Positions 25,566 to 34,684 of a DNA stretch of 64,000 bases are shown piece by piece (positions within the stretch are counted from its first letter, which is position 1; the number at the start of each line of letters is the position of its first letter). The DNA lies in assembly GCA_963716135.1 (NCBI GenBank), contig OY970289.1:2046001-2110000 (forward strand), written 5' to 3'. Origin of the DNA: CAVRAW01 sp963716135 (GTDB lineage: Bacteria > Planctomycetota > Planctomycetia > Pirellulales > JADZDJ01). The position numbers and the translations under genes were made by a program. A model generated the notes under the pieces. That model did no database searches and was not told where the DNA came from. It was given only the letters and a program-made list of their open reading frames with translations.

Positions 25566-26072
25566 CTATCGGCCGCCGTGACCAGAACTGGCGGTGCTTC
25601 GTCCTCTGTTGGCGGACCTGTTGCCGCCGGCAGACGCACCACCGCCCCCGTTTCCGCCGGTTTGCAAGCCGCCGTAGTAATGCGAGAGATTGTCGTAGTT
25701 GCCGCCGATTCCGGTCGGCGCGACATTGGAAGGAATGATCTTCATTCCCTGCGGCTGCTGCTGTTGTTGTTGGTTTTGCTGTTGCTGCTGTTGCTGAGTC
25801 TGATCGATCTGCAACTGCTGGCTCTGCTGTGTCTGCGACAGATTATTGATGTTGAGAGCTTGCGTGCGGTTGATTTGCTGCTGCTGCTGGGCCGGTTGCA
25901 CAAACGTCTGGTAGTTCGGAAACGGGCCGCTTTGCTGGCGCGTCAAGTACAAGTACGGGCTAAGCGTCGGCCGGGCGGGAGTGTAGGGGTTCATCTGACG
26001 CTGAGCGTGCGCTACGGCGCAACTCGCCAGCATTGCCAGCGCGATGATCGGGGTGAAGATTTTGTATCGCAT
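25566..26072 (-). CDS. Glutamine-rich secreted protein
   Basis: 168 aa from ATG 26072 (MRYKIFTPII). Clear signal peptide with cleavage after AVAHA. The mature protein has a Tyr/Pro-rich first third (NPYTPARPTLSPYLYLTRQ), a middle with long Gln runs separated by Asn/Thr (about residues 75-110), and a Gly/Ser/Arg-rich tail. The LSPYLYLTRQQSGPFPNY pattern occurs in short secreted planctomycete proteins of unknown function. The start at 26090 would only add six residues before the signal. The low-complexity tract is encoded by CTG/TTG repeats on the plus strand. Confidence 0.65.
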   Translation of the reverse strand: MRYKIFTPIIALAMLASCAVAHAQRQMNPYTPARPTLSPYLYLTRQQSGPFPNYQTFVQPAQQQQQINRTQALNINNLSQTQQSQQLQIDQTQQQQQQQNQQQQQQPQGMKIIPSNVAPTGIGGNYDNLSHYYGGLQTGGNGGGGASAGGNRSANRGRSTASSGHGGR

Positions 26073-26262
26073 CAATGTGACCTGGGGCATGTGGTCATGC
26101 GGCGCAACACCCCCTGAAGACCGTCATTCATCGTAACATATTCGGCATTCCATGAGCAATCATTGGGGATTCTTCATTTTGAGTTGCTAGACTCGGAAGA
26201 CTGCAACCGCTAGGCTGAAAAGGCAATCCACGTGCTTGCAATTGCCGGGCCAATGGAGCGCC

Positions 26263-26736
26263 ATGGATTCTAAGATCAGCCTTACCGTCAATGGTCGCGA
26301 GCACACCATCACGACCGATCCGCAGCGAAGCTTGCTGGACGTGTTGCGGGAAGAGCTAAAGCTGACGGGCACGAAATACGGATGCGGCGAGGCTCGCTGC
26401 GGCGCGTGCAGCGTGATCATCGACGGCAAGCGGGTCTATTCTTGCAAGACGTCGCTGGAGCAGGTGGCCGACAAAAAAGTGCTGACCATCGAAGGGTTGG
26501 CCGACGGCGATAAGCTGCATCCCGTGCAAGAGGCGTTTCTCGCGGAAAACGCCTTCCAATGCGGCTACTGCACGCCGGGGATGATTATGGCCGCCGTGGC
26601 GCTGTTGCGCGAAAAGCCACAGCCCACGGACGACGACATTTTCTCGGCGATGTACCGCAACGTGTGCCGCTGCTGCAGCTATCCGAAAATCATGGCCGCG
26701 GTGAAGCGCACCGGCGCGAAGAAAGAGGAGAAGTGA
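26263..26736 (+). CDS. 2Fe-2S subunit of a molybdenum hydroxylase (IorA/CoxS-like)
   Basis: 157 aa from ATG 26263, normal for the small subunit of xanthine oxidase-family enzymes. The plant-type ferredoxin domain holds CGEARCGACSV and, later, YSC for the first cluster (about residues 45-66); the helical second domain holds QCGYCTPGM and CRCCSYP for the second cluster (about 105-145). The last motif is normally CRCG(T/S)YP, so the extra Cys in place of Gly is unusual. It passes electrons from the Mo centre of the partner subunit. The stop overlaps the next start (ATGA). Confidence 0.9.
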   Translation: MDSKISLTVNGREHTITTDPQRSLLDVLREELKLTGTKYGCGEARCGACSVIIDGKRVYSCKTSLEQVADKKVLTIEGLADGDKLHPVQEAFLAENAFQCGYCTPGMIMAAVALLREKPQPTDDDIFSAMYRNVCRCCSYPKIMAAVKRTGAKKEEK

Positions 26737-28911
26737 TGGCCAAGGAGTTGCCGCAAGCTGAAGGTCATGTGCGCGATGGGCCGGCGGAGGAAGAGCACGT
26801 CGAGCGGATGGCGTACCGCTTCGGCGTCACGCGGCGGCAATTTGTGCAGGTGCTGGGGGCAGGGTTGGTGATTGCCGCGTGGAGCGGCCCGGCGCTGGCG
26901 CAAAACGGCGACGATAAAAAAGGAGGCAAAGGGCGCAACAATTTCCGCGGCGGTCCGGCGCCGACGCTGGCGGCACGTTTGCACATCGGCAAGAACGGCG
27001 TGGTGACGGTGCTCACGGGCAAGATGGAGTGCGGCCAAGGTTCGCGCCGAGCTGACGCAAGCCGCCGCCGAAGAACTGCGCCTGAGCGTGGAGCGGATCG
27101 AAATGGTGATGGGGGACACCGGATTGACGCCCAACGACGGCATGACGGCCGGCAGCAGCACCACGCCGCGCACGGTGCCGGCGATTCGCCAGGCGGCGGC
27201 AACCGCGCGGAACCTGCTGGTGGCGCTGGCGTGCAAGCAGTGGGGTGTCGATGCGGCGGACGTGGAAGTTCGCGACGGCAAGGTGATCCATCCGGCCACG
27301 AAGCGCGAGCAAACCTATGCCGATCTGGCTGCGGCGGACGAGGCGATCAAGGAATTTGAGAAGATCGTGCCCGCCGAAGTTCAACTCACGCCCGTCAAAG
27401 CGTGGACGGTGATGGGCACGTCGGCGCCGCGTCCCAACCGCAACAGCATTGTCACGGGAGATTTGAAATACCCGTTCGACATCATTCTGCCCGACATGCT
27501 GTACGGGAAAATTCTGCGGCCGCCTTCGTTCGGCGCGAAGCTCCAGAAGATCGATTTGCAGCCGGCCAAGGATCTCGAAGGCGTCACGGTGGTGCAAGAC
27601 GGCGAATTCGTGGGCGTGGCCGCGGCGTCCAGCCTCTTGGCCCTGCAAGGCATCGACGCGCTGGCCGCGGCGGCCGATTGGAAGCCGACGCCGCAACCGG
27701 CGAGCACCGAGCTGTTTGCCTATCTGAAAGAGAATGCGCAGGGCGGGATTCCGAAAAATCCCTACGCCGGGGAGCTAACGCGGACGGCGAAATCGCTGCG
27801 CCAAAGCTATCGCGTCGGCTATGCGCAGCACGTGCCGATGGAACCGCGCGCGGCCGCGGCACAGTGGAGCGACGGGAAGCTGACGGTGTGGACGGGCACG
27901 CAGAACCCTTTCGGCGTGCGCGATGAATTGATGGAGGCTTTTCACTTGAAGGAAGACAGCGTGCGAGTGATCGCCGCCGATTGCGGCTGCGGTTTCGGCG
28001 GCAAGCACACGGGGGAGGCGGCGGTCGAAGCGGCCCGGCTGGCGCAGGGCGCCGGCAAGCCGGTGGCAGTGCGGTGGACGCGTACCGAGGAGTTCACCTG
28101 GGCCTATTTTCGGCCGGCGGCGGTGATCGAAGTGGAGGCGGGGCTGGATGCCAATGGGAATATCGCCTCCTGGTATTTCGTAAACGTGAATTCAGGAGCG
28201 CAGGCCATCGAGCCCCCCTATCGCACGGGGAAAAAATCTACGCAGTTCGTGCAATCCAAGCCGCCGCTGCGGCAGGGGTCGTATCGGGCGCTGGCGGCAA
28301 CGGCTAACACGTTCGCGCGGGAATGCTTTATCGACGAACTGGCCGAGACCGCCGGCCGCGACGCGCTGGAATTTCGCCTGGCGCATTTGCAAGAGCCGCG
28401 GCTCAAGGCGGTGCTGGAGGAGGCGGCCCGCCGGTTCGACTGGGAAACTCGCTCCAAGGCCAAGGAGCCGAACATCGGCGTGGGGCTGGCGTGCGGAATG
28501 GAAAAGGATTCGTTTGTGGCGGCCTGCGTCGAAGCGGAAGTCGAGCAGAAAAAAGGGCGCATCACGGTGCGGCGCGTGTGCGAGGTGTTCGATTGCGGCG
28601 CGATCGTGAATCCCGACAATCTGCGACAACAGGTTGCCGGGGCGGTGATCATGGGCCTGGGGCCTGCGCTGTGGGAAGAAGTGCGATTTGAGGAGGGGAA
28701 GATTCTCAATCCGGCGCTGTCGAAGTATTACGTGCCGCACATCGACAACGCGCCGGAGTTGGACGTGCATTTGCTGGATCGCCCGGAGGAAAAATCAGTC
28801 GGCGCCGGCGAGACGCCGCTCATCGCCATCGCTCCGGCGATTGCCAACGCCGTGTTCCGCGCCGCGGGGCAGCGCATGCGCGAGATGCCCATCAGGCTAC
28901 CGTCTGAGTAA
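26736..28911 (+). CDS. Molybdopterin-binding large subunit, isoquinoline 1-oxidoreductase-like, frame broken near 27045
   Basis: Begins at ATG 26736 in a 4-bp overlap with the 2Fe-2S gene. A twin-arginine-type signal (TRRQFVQVLGAGLVIAAW, ending ALA) points to export of the folded complex to the periplasm. The frame is lost in the conserved GKMECGQGSR segment at 27042-27048, where TCGCGCCGAG lacks two bases relative to TCGCGCGCCGAG; it resumes as AELTQAAAEELRLSVERIEM and runs to TAA 28911, about 725 aa. Later motifs typical of the family are seen: GCGFGGKHTGE for cofactor binding and, near the end, GAGETPLIAIAPAIANAV with the catalytic Glu. The substrate cannot be predicted; IorAB-type enzymes usually need a cytochrome partner, not seen here. 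Confidence 0.88.
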
Positions 28912-28919
28912 AATATCCC

Positions 28920-29501
28920 ATGAAAATCGGCGCGATCATCTTGGCGGCGGGGCATTCGCGGCGAATGGGCACGCAAAAATTGTTGCTGCCCATCGGCGGG
29001 CGAACACTCATCGAGCAGGTGCTCCAAGAGGTGCTGGCCAGCGCGGTCGATCACGTAGTGGTCGTGGTGTCGCAAGATGAAGAGAACGTGCAAAAGGAAT
29101 TGTCGAAGCATCGCGTGGCGCTGGTCGTGAATCCCGATCCGGAGGGGGAGATGCTCAGCTCCGTGCGATGCGGCGTGCAAGCGTTGCCACCCGGGTGCGA
29201 GGCCGCCATGGTCGTGCTAGGGGATCAACCGGGAATTAAGTCGTCGCTGGTGCGCGATTTGATGGCCAAGTTTCGGACAACAGGCGGAATTGTCGTGCCC
29301 GCGCATCGCGGGCGGCGCGGCCATCCGACGTTGCTGGCCAGCCGCTATTTCGACGAGGTTCTTGCGGGGTTCGACGACGTCGGTCTGCGCGGGCTGCTTG
29401 CGGCGCATCCGGACGAGGTGCATGAATTGGAAATCGACGATCCGGCGATGCTGGACGACATGGACCATCCGGGCGATTACCGGCGGGAATTGAATCGCTA
29501 G
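28920..29501 (+). CDS. Molybdenum cofactor cytidylyltransferase-like protein (MocA family)
   Basis: 193 aa from ATG 28920, 8 bp after the hydroxylase gene. The nucleotidyltransferase signature LAAGHSRRMGTQKLLLPIGG is at residues 8-27 and the metal-binding LGDQPG at about residue 100. MocA adds CMP to the molybdopterin cofactor to form MCD, the form used by the xanthine oxidase family, so its place in this operon fits. The C-terminal DVGLRGLLAAHPDEVHELEIDDP and DDMDHPGDY segments match the family. Intact. Confidence 0.9.
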   Translation: MKIGAIILAAGHSRRMGTQKLLLPIGGRTLIEQVLQEVLASAVDHVVVVVSQDEENVQKELSKHRVALVVNPDPEGEMLSSVRCGVQALPPGCEAAMVVLGDQPGIKSSLVRDLMAKFRTTGGIVVPAHRGRRGHPTLLASRYFDEVLAGFDDVGLRGLLAAHPDEVHELEIDDPAMLDDMDHPGDYRRELNR

Positions 29502-29579
29502 CCGGTTGCTATCCGGCCCCGGGCGGCTGTAAACTCAATCCAATTGTGCCGCTAGAGCCTGCTCAAACAAGGCCGGAAT

Positions 29580-31113
29580 ATGTCGATAGCTCGCCGTGGC
29601 CCGTGGATTTTTGGCCTCCTCGTGGCATTGCTGTGCGCCCTGCGCCGGCGGCGGCGAACCGCAGGATGCAGCGCAGAATTGGCCGCAATGGCGCGGGCCG
29701 CAGGCAACGGGAGTATCGAGCACCGCCAACCCGCCGACCGAGTGGAGCGCGGAGCAAAATATCAAGTGGAAGGTAAAGCTTCCCGGCGAAGGATTGTCGA
29801 CTCCGATCGTCTGGGGCGATCGAATTTTCATCCAAACGGCCATTCCCACCGGCAAGAAGGTTGAAGCGGAGAAGAAGGAAGAGGAGAAGGTGGACGAATC
29901 GAAAACAACCGGCGACGGCGCGGACAAAAACTCGGAAAAGGGAAAGGGGGGCAAAGCGGGAGATCGGCCGCGCGGGCGCGGCATGTGGAGGCACGCGGAA
30001 AAGCCGACCGAGTTTTATCAATTTGCGTTGCTGTGCTTGGATCGCAACAGCGGCGAGACGTTGTGGCAGAAGATCGTCCGCGAAGAAGTGCCCCACGAGG
30101 GCTTTCATCAACCGGGCGAAGGGAGTTTTGCCTCCGGTTCGCCGGTCACCGACGGCAAGCGCGTGTTCGCCTTCTTCGGCTCCCGCGGGCTGTATTGCTT
30201 CGACATGGATGGGAATTTGAAATGGGAAAAAGACCTGGGGAAGATGCGGATCAAGCTGGGTTTTGGCGAGGGGAGTTCACCGGCGCTTTCCGGCGACACG
30301 CTGGTGGTCACCTGGGACCACGAGGGAGAAGATGATTTCATCGTCGCCTTCAACGCCGATACGGGGGACGAATTGTGGCGCGTGCCGCGGAAATCGGAGA
30401 CAGTCTGGGCCACGCCGTTGGTGGTGCAAGTGGCGGGTCAACCGCAAGTGATTGCTTCGGGGCAGGACAAAATCTGCAGCTACGATTTGGCCAACGGCAA
30501 ATTGATTTGGGAGTGCAAGGGGCTGACGGCCAATCCGATTCCCAGCCCAGTGGCCGGCGACGGATTAGTGTATCTCACCAGCGGCTACCGCGGCAGCGCG
30601 CTGTTGGCGATCAAGCTGGACGGCAAAGGCGAGGGAGATCTAACAGGCACCGAAGCGATCGCCTGGAGCTACAACAAGGATACGCCCTATGTGCCTTCGC
30701 CGCTGTTGTACGACGACCGGCTGTACTTCACGAAAGTGAACACGGGAATGCTGACGTGCCTGAATGCCAAAACGGGGGAGGTCGTGTACGGACCCGAGCG
30801 CGTGGAAGGATTGGAGGGCATGTACGCTTCGCCCGTGGCGGCGGCGGGGAGGATTTATCTGGTGGGCCGCGACGGCACGACGGTGGTGGTCAAAAAGGGC
30901 GACACGCCGGAAGTTTTGGCGACCAACACGCTCGACGATGCCATCGACGCTTCGCCGGCATTGGTCGGCGATGAATTGCTCCTGCGGGGGAGGGAATACC
31001 TGTATTGCATTCGTGAAAGCCAGTCGCCGGCGGCCGAAGCCAAAGCAAAACCCCCGACCGAAGAAAAAGCAGAACCCGCGGCCGAAGCAAAAGCAGATAA
31101 GGAGCAGCCATGA
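29580..31113 (+). CDS. Secreted PQQ-like beta-propeller repeat protein, frame broken near 29645
   Basis: ATG 29580 starts a signal peptide (ARRGPWIFGLLVALLCAL) but the frame breaks at CTGCGCCGG, 29640-29648; with two bases restored (CTGCGCGCC) it continues AGGGEPQDAAQNWPQWRGP..., the usual planctomycete start of such proteins, to TGA 31113, about 511 aa. Successive blades show the W/D-x-x-TG-x-x-x-W pattern (DRNSGETLWQK, DADTGDELWRV-type). A long Lys/Glu-rich insertion sits between the first blades (residues about 85-130), and an Ala/Glu/Lys tail ends the protein. No heme or catalytic site is evident, so it is probably a BamB-like structural or binding propeller, not a dehydrogenase. Confidence 0.85.
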
Positions 31114-31915
31114 AAACTTTCGTCGCCATCGCGTTGGCATTGCTGTTGCCAGCGGCCGCCGTGGGGCAGGATTCGGCGCAGGAAAAACTGGAGAAATCTC
31201 CGCGGCATCGGGAATGGATGAAAGTGAAGCACGGCGATCGGGAAGTGAATTGCTATGTCGCTTACCCGGAGGTGAAGGATAAGGCGACGGCCGTGCTGGT
31301 GATTCACGAAATCTTCGGCCTGACCGATTGGGCCAAATGCCTGGCAGACGAATTGGCCGAAGCCGGTTACATTGCCATCGCGCCCGATTTGCTTTCGGGC
31401 ATGGCCAGCGGCGGCGGCGGGACCGCGGACATCGCCAAGGTGGGGGGCAACGAAGCGGCGATTCAAGTCATCCAGACTTTGCCGCCGGATCAGATCACGG
31501 CCGACCTGAACGCCGCGGCGGATTATGTTACCAAGCTCCCCTCGTGCAATGGTAAACTGGTGGTTTGCGGTTTTTGCTGGGGCGGAACGCAGACGTTCCG
31601 CTATGCCACGAATAACGACAAATTGAAGGCGGCGTTCGTCTTTTACGGCGAAAGCCCGACCGACGCCACGGCGATCGCGCGCATCCATTGCCGGGTGTAC
31701 GGCTTCTATGCGGGGAACGACAATCGCATCGACGCGACACTGCCCAACACCACGGAACTGATGAAGCAGGCGGGCAAAACGTACGAGCCGGAAACGTACG
31801 AAGGGGCGGGGCACGGCTTCATGCGCGCGGCGAGGCACCCGATGCCAGCCCGTCGAACAAGAAAGCCCGCGAAGATGCGTGGCAGCGGTGGAAGGAATTG
31901 CTGAAGAAAATCTGA
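31110..31915 (+). CDS. Secreted dienelactone hydrolase family protein, frame broken near 31828
   Basis: Begins at ATG 31110 in an ATGA overlap with the propeller gene; signal peptide MKTFVAIALALLLPAAAVGQ. An alpha/beta hydrolase of the DLH type: VLVIHEIFGLTDW near residue 70, the Cys nucleophile elbow GFCWGG (about residue 150) and the Asp/His pair in GFYAGNDNRID and GAGHGFMR. The frame breaks at ATGCGCGCGGCGAGG (31822-31835); one missing G there restores AGEAPDASPSNKKAREDAW and an end at TGA 31915, giving about 268 aa. The unrestored frame ends in an Arg-rich tail at 31904. Confidence 0.87.
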
Positions 31916-31970
31916 TCGGCCAATTTGAAACTATTCAAAACATCTCGTCTTTAGTCGAAGGAAAAAATCC

Positions 31971-33353
31971 ATGGCGCTATTGGTGAAGAACGCGGAAATT
32001 GTGACCGCCTCGGAACGCTACAAGGCGGATATCTGGTGCGAGAATGAAAGCATCACGTCGATTGGGCCGAACCTGAGTGCGCCGCCGGGGGCGGAGGTGA
32101 TCGACGCCACGGGGAAGCTCGTGTTTCCCGGCTTCATCGATCCGCATGTGCACATTTACCTGCCGTTCATGGGCACGTTCGCCAAGGATACGTATCCGAC
32201 TGGCAGCCGGGCGGCGCTGGTCGGCGGCACGACGTCGGTGATTGAAATGGTGTGCCCGGCGAAGACCGACGATCCGCTCGAGTCGTACGAACTGTGGAAA
32301 TCGAAGGCCGTGGGGCAATCGGCTTGCGATTTCACATATCACATGGGCGTGACGCGGTTCGATGAGAAAACTCCCGATCAATTGAAGAAGATTGTGAACG
32401 ACGGCACCGCCTCGTTCAAAATCTTCCTGGCCTACAAGGGGGCGTTTGGCGTGGACGATACGGAACTGTTTCGCACGCTGGACTTTGCCAAGCGCCATGG
32501 CGTGATTGTGACGGCGCACTGCGAAAACGCCGAGGCCGTGGCGCAGATGCAGCAGCGGCTGATCGCCGAAGGCAAAACGGGTCCGGAATGGCAGGAGCCT
32601 TCGCGCCCGACGTTCGTGGAAGCCGAAGGCGTGCACCATTTGGCGACCTTTGCCGGGCTGACCGGCGCGCACGTGTACGCGGTGCATACGTCGAACGAAG
32701 ATTCGCTGCGTGTGGCCCAGGGGGCGCAAAACCGCGGCGTGCGGATCTGGGTGGAGACGGTGATTCCGTATCTGGTGCTCGACCGAAGCTACACCGAGAT
32801 ACCGAACTTCGAGGGCTCCAAATATGTGATGTCGCCGCCCTTGCGCGAAAAGCGGCATCAGGACGCGCTGTGGAATGCGCTGCGAACCGGTTTGGTGAGC
32901 ACCGTGGCGACCGATCATGCGCCGTTCGATTTCAAGGGCCAGAAGGAAATGGGCGCAAAGGACTTCACCAAGATTCCCAACGGGATTCCCAGCATCGAAG
33001 ACCGCGTGAATCTGCTGTACACCTACGGCGTGTGCAAAGGGCGGATCGATTTGCACCGCTTTGTGGATGCTGCCAGCACGCAGGCTGCGCGATTGTTCGG
33101 GCTGTTCCCGCGCAAAGGCACGATTCAGCTTGGCAGCGACGCCGACCTGGTGATCTACGACCCGGCGTATCGCGGCAAGATCTCGGCCAAGACGCAGCAG
33201 ATGAACGTCGATTACAGCGGATTTGAAGGCGTGGCGATCGAAGGCCGCCCCAGCGCGGTCACGCTCCGCGGCAAAGTGCAGGTGCGCGACGGCAAGTTCG
33301 TGGGGGAAGCGACCCGTGGAAAATTCCTGCAGCGGGCTCCGACGCATGGGTAG
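31971..33353 (+). CDS. hydA: Dihydropyrimidinase / D-hydantoinase family amidohydrolase
   Basis: 460 aa, intact, from ATG 31971 with AAGGAAA 8 nt upstream. A cyclic-amidohydrolase TIM barrel: metal-binding HVH in GFIDPHVHIYLP (about residue 57), the lysine that becomes carboxylated in TASFKIFLAYKG (about 146), further His ligands in VTAHCEN (about 180) and VYAVHTSN (about 236), and the last Asp in ATDHAPF (about 311). It opens dihydropyrimidine or hydantoin rings. Allantoinase cannot be excluded, but the SFKIFLAYKG segment is more like hydantoinases. No pyrimidine-degradation partner gene lies near it. Confidence 0.9.
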   Translation: MALLVKNAEIVTASERYKADIWCENESITSIGPNLSAPPGAEVIDATGKLVFPGFIDPHVHIYLPFMGTFAKDTYPTGSRAALVGGTTSVIEMVCPAKTDDPLESYELWKSKAVGQSACDFTYHMGVTRFDEKTPDQLKKIVNDGTASFKIFLAYKGAFGVDDTELFRTLDFAKRHGVIVTAHCENAEAVAQMQQRLIAEGKTGPEWQEPSRPTFVEAEGVHHLATFAGLTGAHVYAVHTSNEDSLRVAQGAQNRGVRIWVETVIPYLVLDRSYTEIPNFEGSKYVMSPPLREKRHQDALWNALRTGLVSTVATDHAPFDFKGQKEMGAKDFTKIPNGIPSIEDRVNLLYTYGVCKGRIDLHRFVDAASTQAARLFGLFPRKGTIQLGSDADLVIYDPAYRGKISAKTQQMNVDYSGFEGVAIEGRPSAVTLRGKVQVRDGKFVGEATRGKFLQRAPTHG

Positions 33354-33367
33354 CGCATCGCGGATGG

Positions 33368-33373
33368 TATAAT
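33368..33373 (+). promoter_or_regulatory. -10 element ahead of hicAB
   Basis: Perfect TATAAT 31 bp upstream of the HicA ATG. No good -35 is seen at 16-18 nt spacing. Toxin-antitoxin promoters are often weak at -35 and autoregulated, which would fit. Confidence 0.45.
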
Positions 33374-33404
33374 AGTTGTGCGAAACTAGTGCAGAGTGGG
33401 CTCG

Positions 33405-33593
33405 ATGAAAGTCCGCGATGTTTTGAAACTCCTGGGCACGGAGGGTTGGCAGCTAGTCGTCACGCGCGGCAGTCATCGCCAGTTCAAACATCCAACAAAG
33501 CCAGGACGTGTGACCGTGGCGGGTAAACCAAGCGACGATCTTCCTCCAGGCACGTTGAATAGCATTTTGAAGCAAGCCGGTCTCAAATCATGA
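33405..33593 (+). CDS. hicA: HicA-type mRNA interferase toxin
   Basis: 62 aa from ATG 33405 (MKVRDVLKLL); an upstream start adds three residues. It has the double-stranded RNA-binding fold: helix KVRDVLKLLGTEGWQLV, the catalytic-His strand TRGSHRQFKHPTKPG, then VTVAGKPSDDLPPGTLNSILKQAG. The His in GSHRQFKHP is the conserved catalytic residue. The toxin cleaves mRNA until held by HicB, encoded 7 bp downstream. Confidence 0.92.
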   Translation: MKVRDVLKLLGTEGWQLVVTRGSHRQFKHPTKPGRVTVAGKPSDDLPPGTLNSILKQAGLKS

Positions 33594-33600
33594 GCGTTGT

Positions 33601-33819
33601 ATGAAGCGATACGCCATCGTTATAGAAAAGGCGCCGTCGAATTTCGCGGGCTACGTGCCGGACCTTCCCGGCTGTGTTGCGACGGGAGCTACGGTGGAGG
33701 AAACCGAACGACTTCTGCGCGAAGCGATCGAGCTGCATTTGGATGGATTGCGTGAAGATGGGCTTCCGGTTCCAGAGCCGTCCAGCGTTGTGGAATATGT
33801 CGATGTCGCGGCACAGTAG
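33601..33819 (+). CDS. hicB: HicB-type antitoxin
   Basis: 72 aa, directly behind hicA. The RNase H-like HicB domain is visible: YAIVIEKAPSNFAGYVPDLPGCVATGATVEETERLLREAIELHL. The usual C-terminal DNA-binding helix-turn-helix or ribbon is missing: the protein ends shortly after EPSSVVEYVDV, as in the short HicB class. Any repression of the operon would then need another mechanism. Confidence 0.92.
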   Translation: MKRYAIVIEKAPSNFAGYVPDLPGCVATGATVEETERLLREAIELHLDGLREDGLPVPEPSSVVEYVDVAAQ

Positions 33820-33849
33820 TCCCGACTGTCTGAATGCATCGCTGAAGGG

Positions 33850-34558
33850 ATGCCTGTGAAGTCCAGCGTTGAGGAAATTCGCCAGCGGTTTGATCAGGAA
33901 GTCGAGCGGTTTTCGAATCTCGAAACCGGGCAATCGGCCACGGTCGATGCGCCACTGGCGCTGGAACTGATTAGCGAAGCGGCGGCGGTGACTACGCCGC
34001 AAGCGAAGCGGCTATTGGACGTCGGCTGCGGGGCGGGCAACTACACGCTGAAACTGCTTGCGCCTGCCGAAGCTCGAGGTGACGCTGGTCGATCTTAGCC
34101 GGCCGATGTTGGATAAAGCGCACCTGCGCGTGGGGGCGGACGAGCGAAGCGGAATCAAGCTGATCCAAGGCGATATTCGCCAAATCGAATTGGGAGAGGC
34201 GACGTTCGATATCATTCTGGCGGCGGCGGTGCTGCATCATCTGCGCGGGGATGATGAATGGCGCGGCGTGTTTGCTAATTTTCATCGAGCTTTGACGCCG
34301 GGCGGGTCGCTGTGGGTGTTCGACCTGATCGACAGTGAATTACCCGCAGTGCGCCAGATGATGTGGCGGCGGTATGGTGAATATCTGGAAGCGCTCAAGG
34401 GCCCTGAGTATCGCCAGCACGTGTTTGATTACGTCGAGAAAGAAGACACGCCGCGGTCGCTGATCTACCAAATGGAGCTGCTGCGCACGGTCGGCTTTCG
34501 CAGCGTCGAAGTGCTGCATAAGAATTCCTGCTTCGCGGCGTTTGGGGCGGTGAAGTAG
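33850..34558 (+). CDS. Class I SAM-dependent methyltransferase, frame broken near 34062
   Basis: Starts at ATG 33850 (MPVKSSVEEIRQRFDQEVERFSN). Motif I LLDVGCGAGNYTLKLLA lies at about residues 55-71; immediately behind it the frame breaks at CTTGCGCCTG (34058-34066), where two bases (CTTGCGCGCCTG) restore LPKLEVTLVDLSRPML (motif II Asp) in the next frame. The enzyme then continues with GDIRQIELGEATFDIILAAAVLHHL (motif IV region) to TAG 34558, about 236 aa. The acceptor substrate is unknown; the overall order resembles the small-molecule methyltransferases of the UbiE/TAM type. Confidence 0.85.
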
Positions 34559-34574
34559 GACGTGCAGCGAGCTG

Positions 34575-34604
34575 CCGTCCCCCGGTGGAACCGGGGGCTG
34601 ACGG
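34575..34604. terminator. Hairpin between methyltransferase gene and glgC
   Basis: A near-perfect inverted repeat with a CCCCCGGT/ACCGGGGG core and extended CCGTC/GACGG arms (one bulge) and a 3-nt loop. It starts 17 bp after the methyltransferase stop. The following bases are GGGCGTTTCTGTTT, not a clean T-run, so it may be a weak terminator or a dispersed intergenic palindrome. Confidence 0.5.
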
Positions 34605-34684
34605 GGCGTTTCTGTTTGGAGTATTATGGGGTGCTCGTCGGTTGCGGCCCCTTCTCATCAGGCACCCTTTCACCCGAAGCGCTC

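Noticed and set aside
31977..33347. 456-codon minus-strand frame
   Set aside because: Exact antisense of the intact hydantoinase gene, Arg/His-rich and without any domain.
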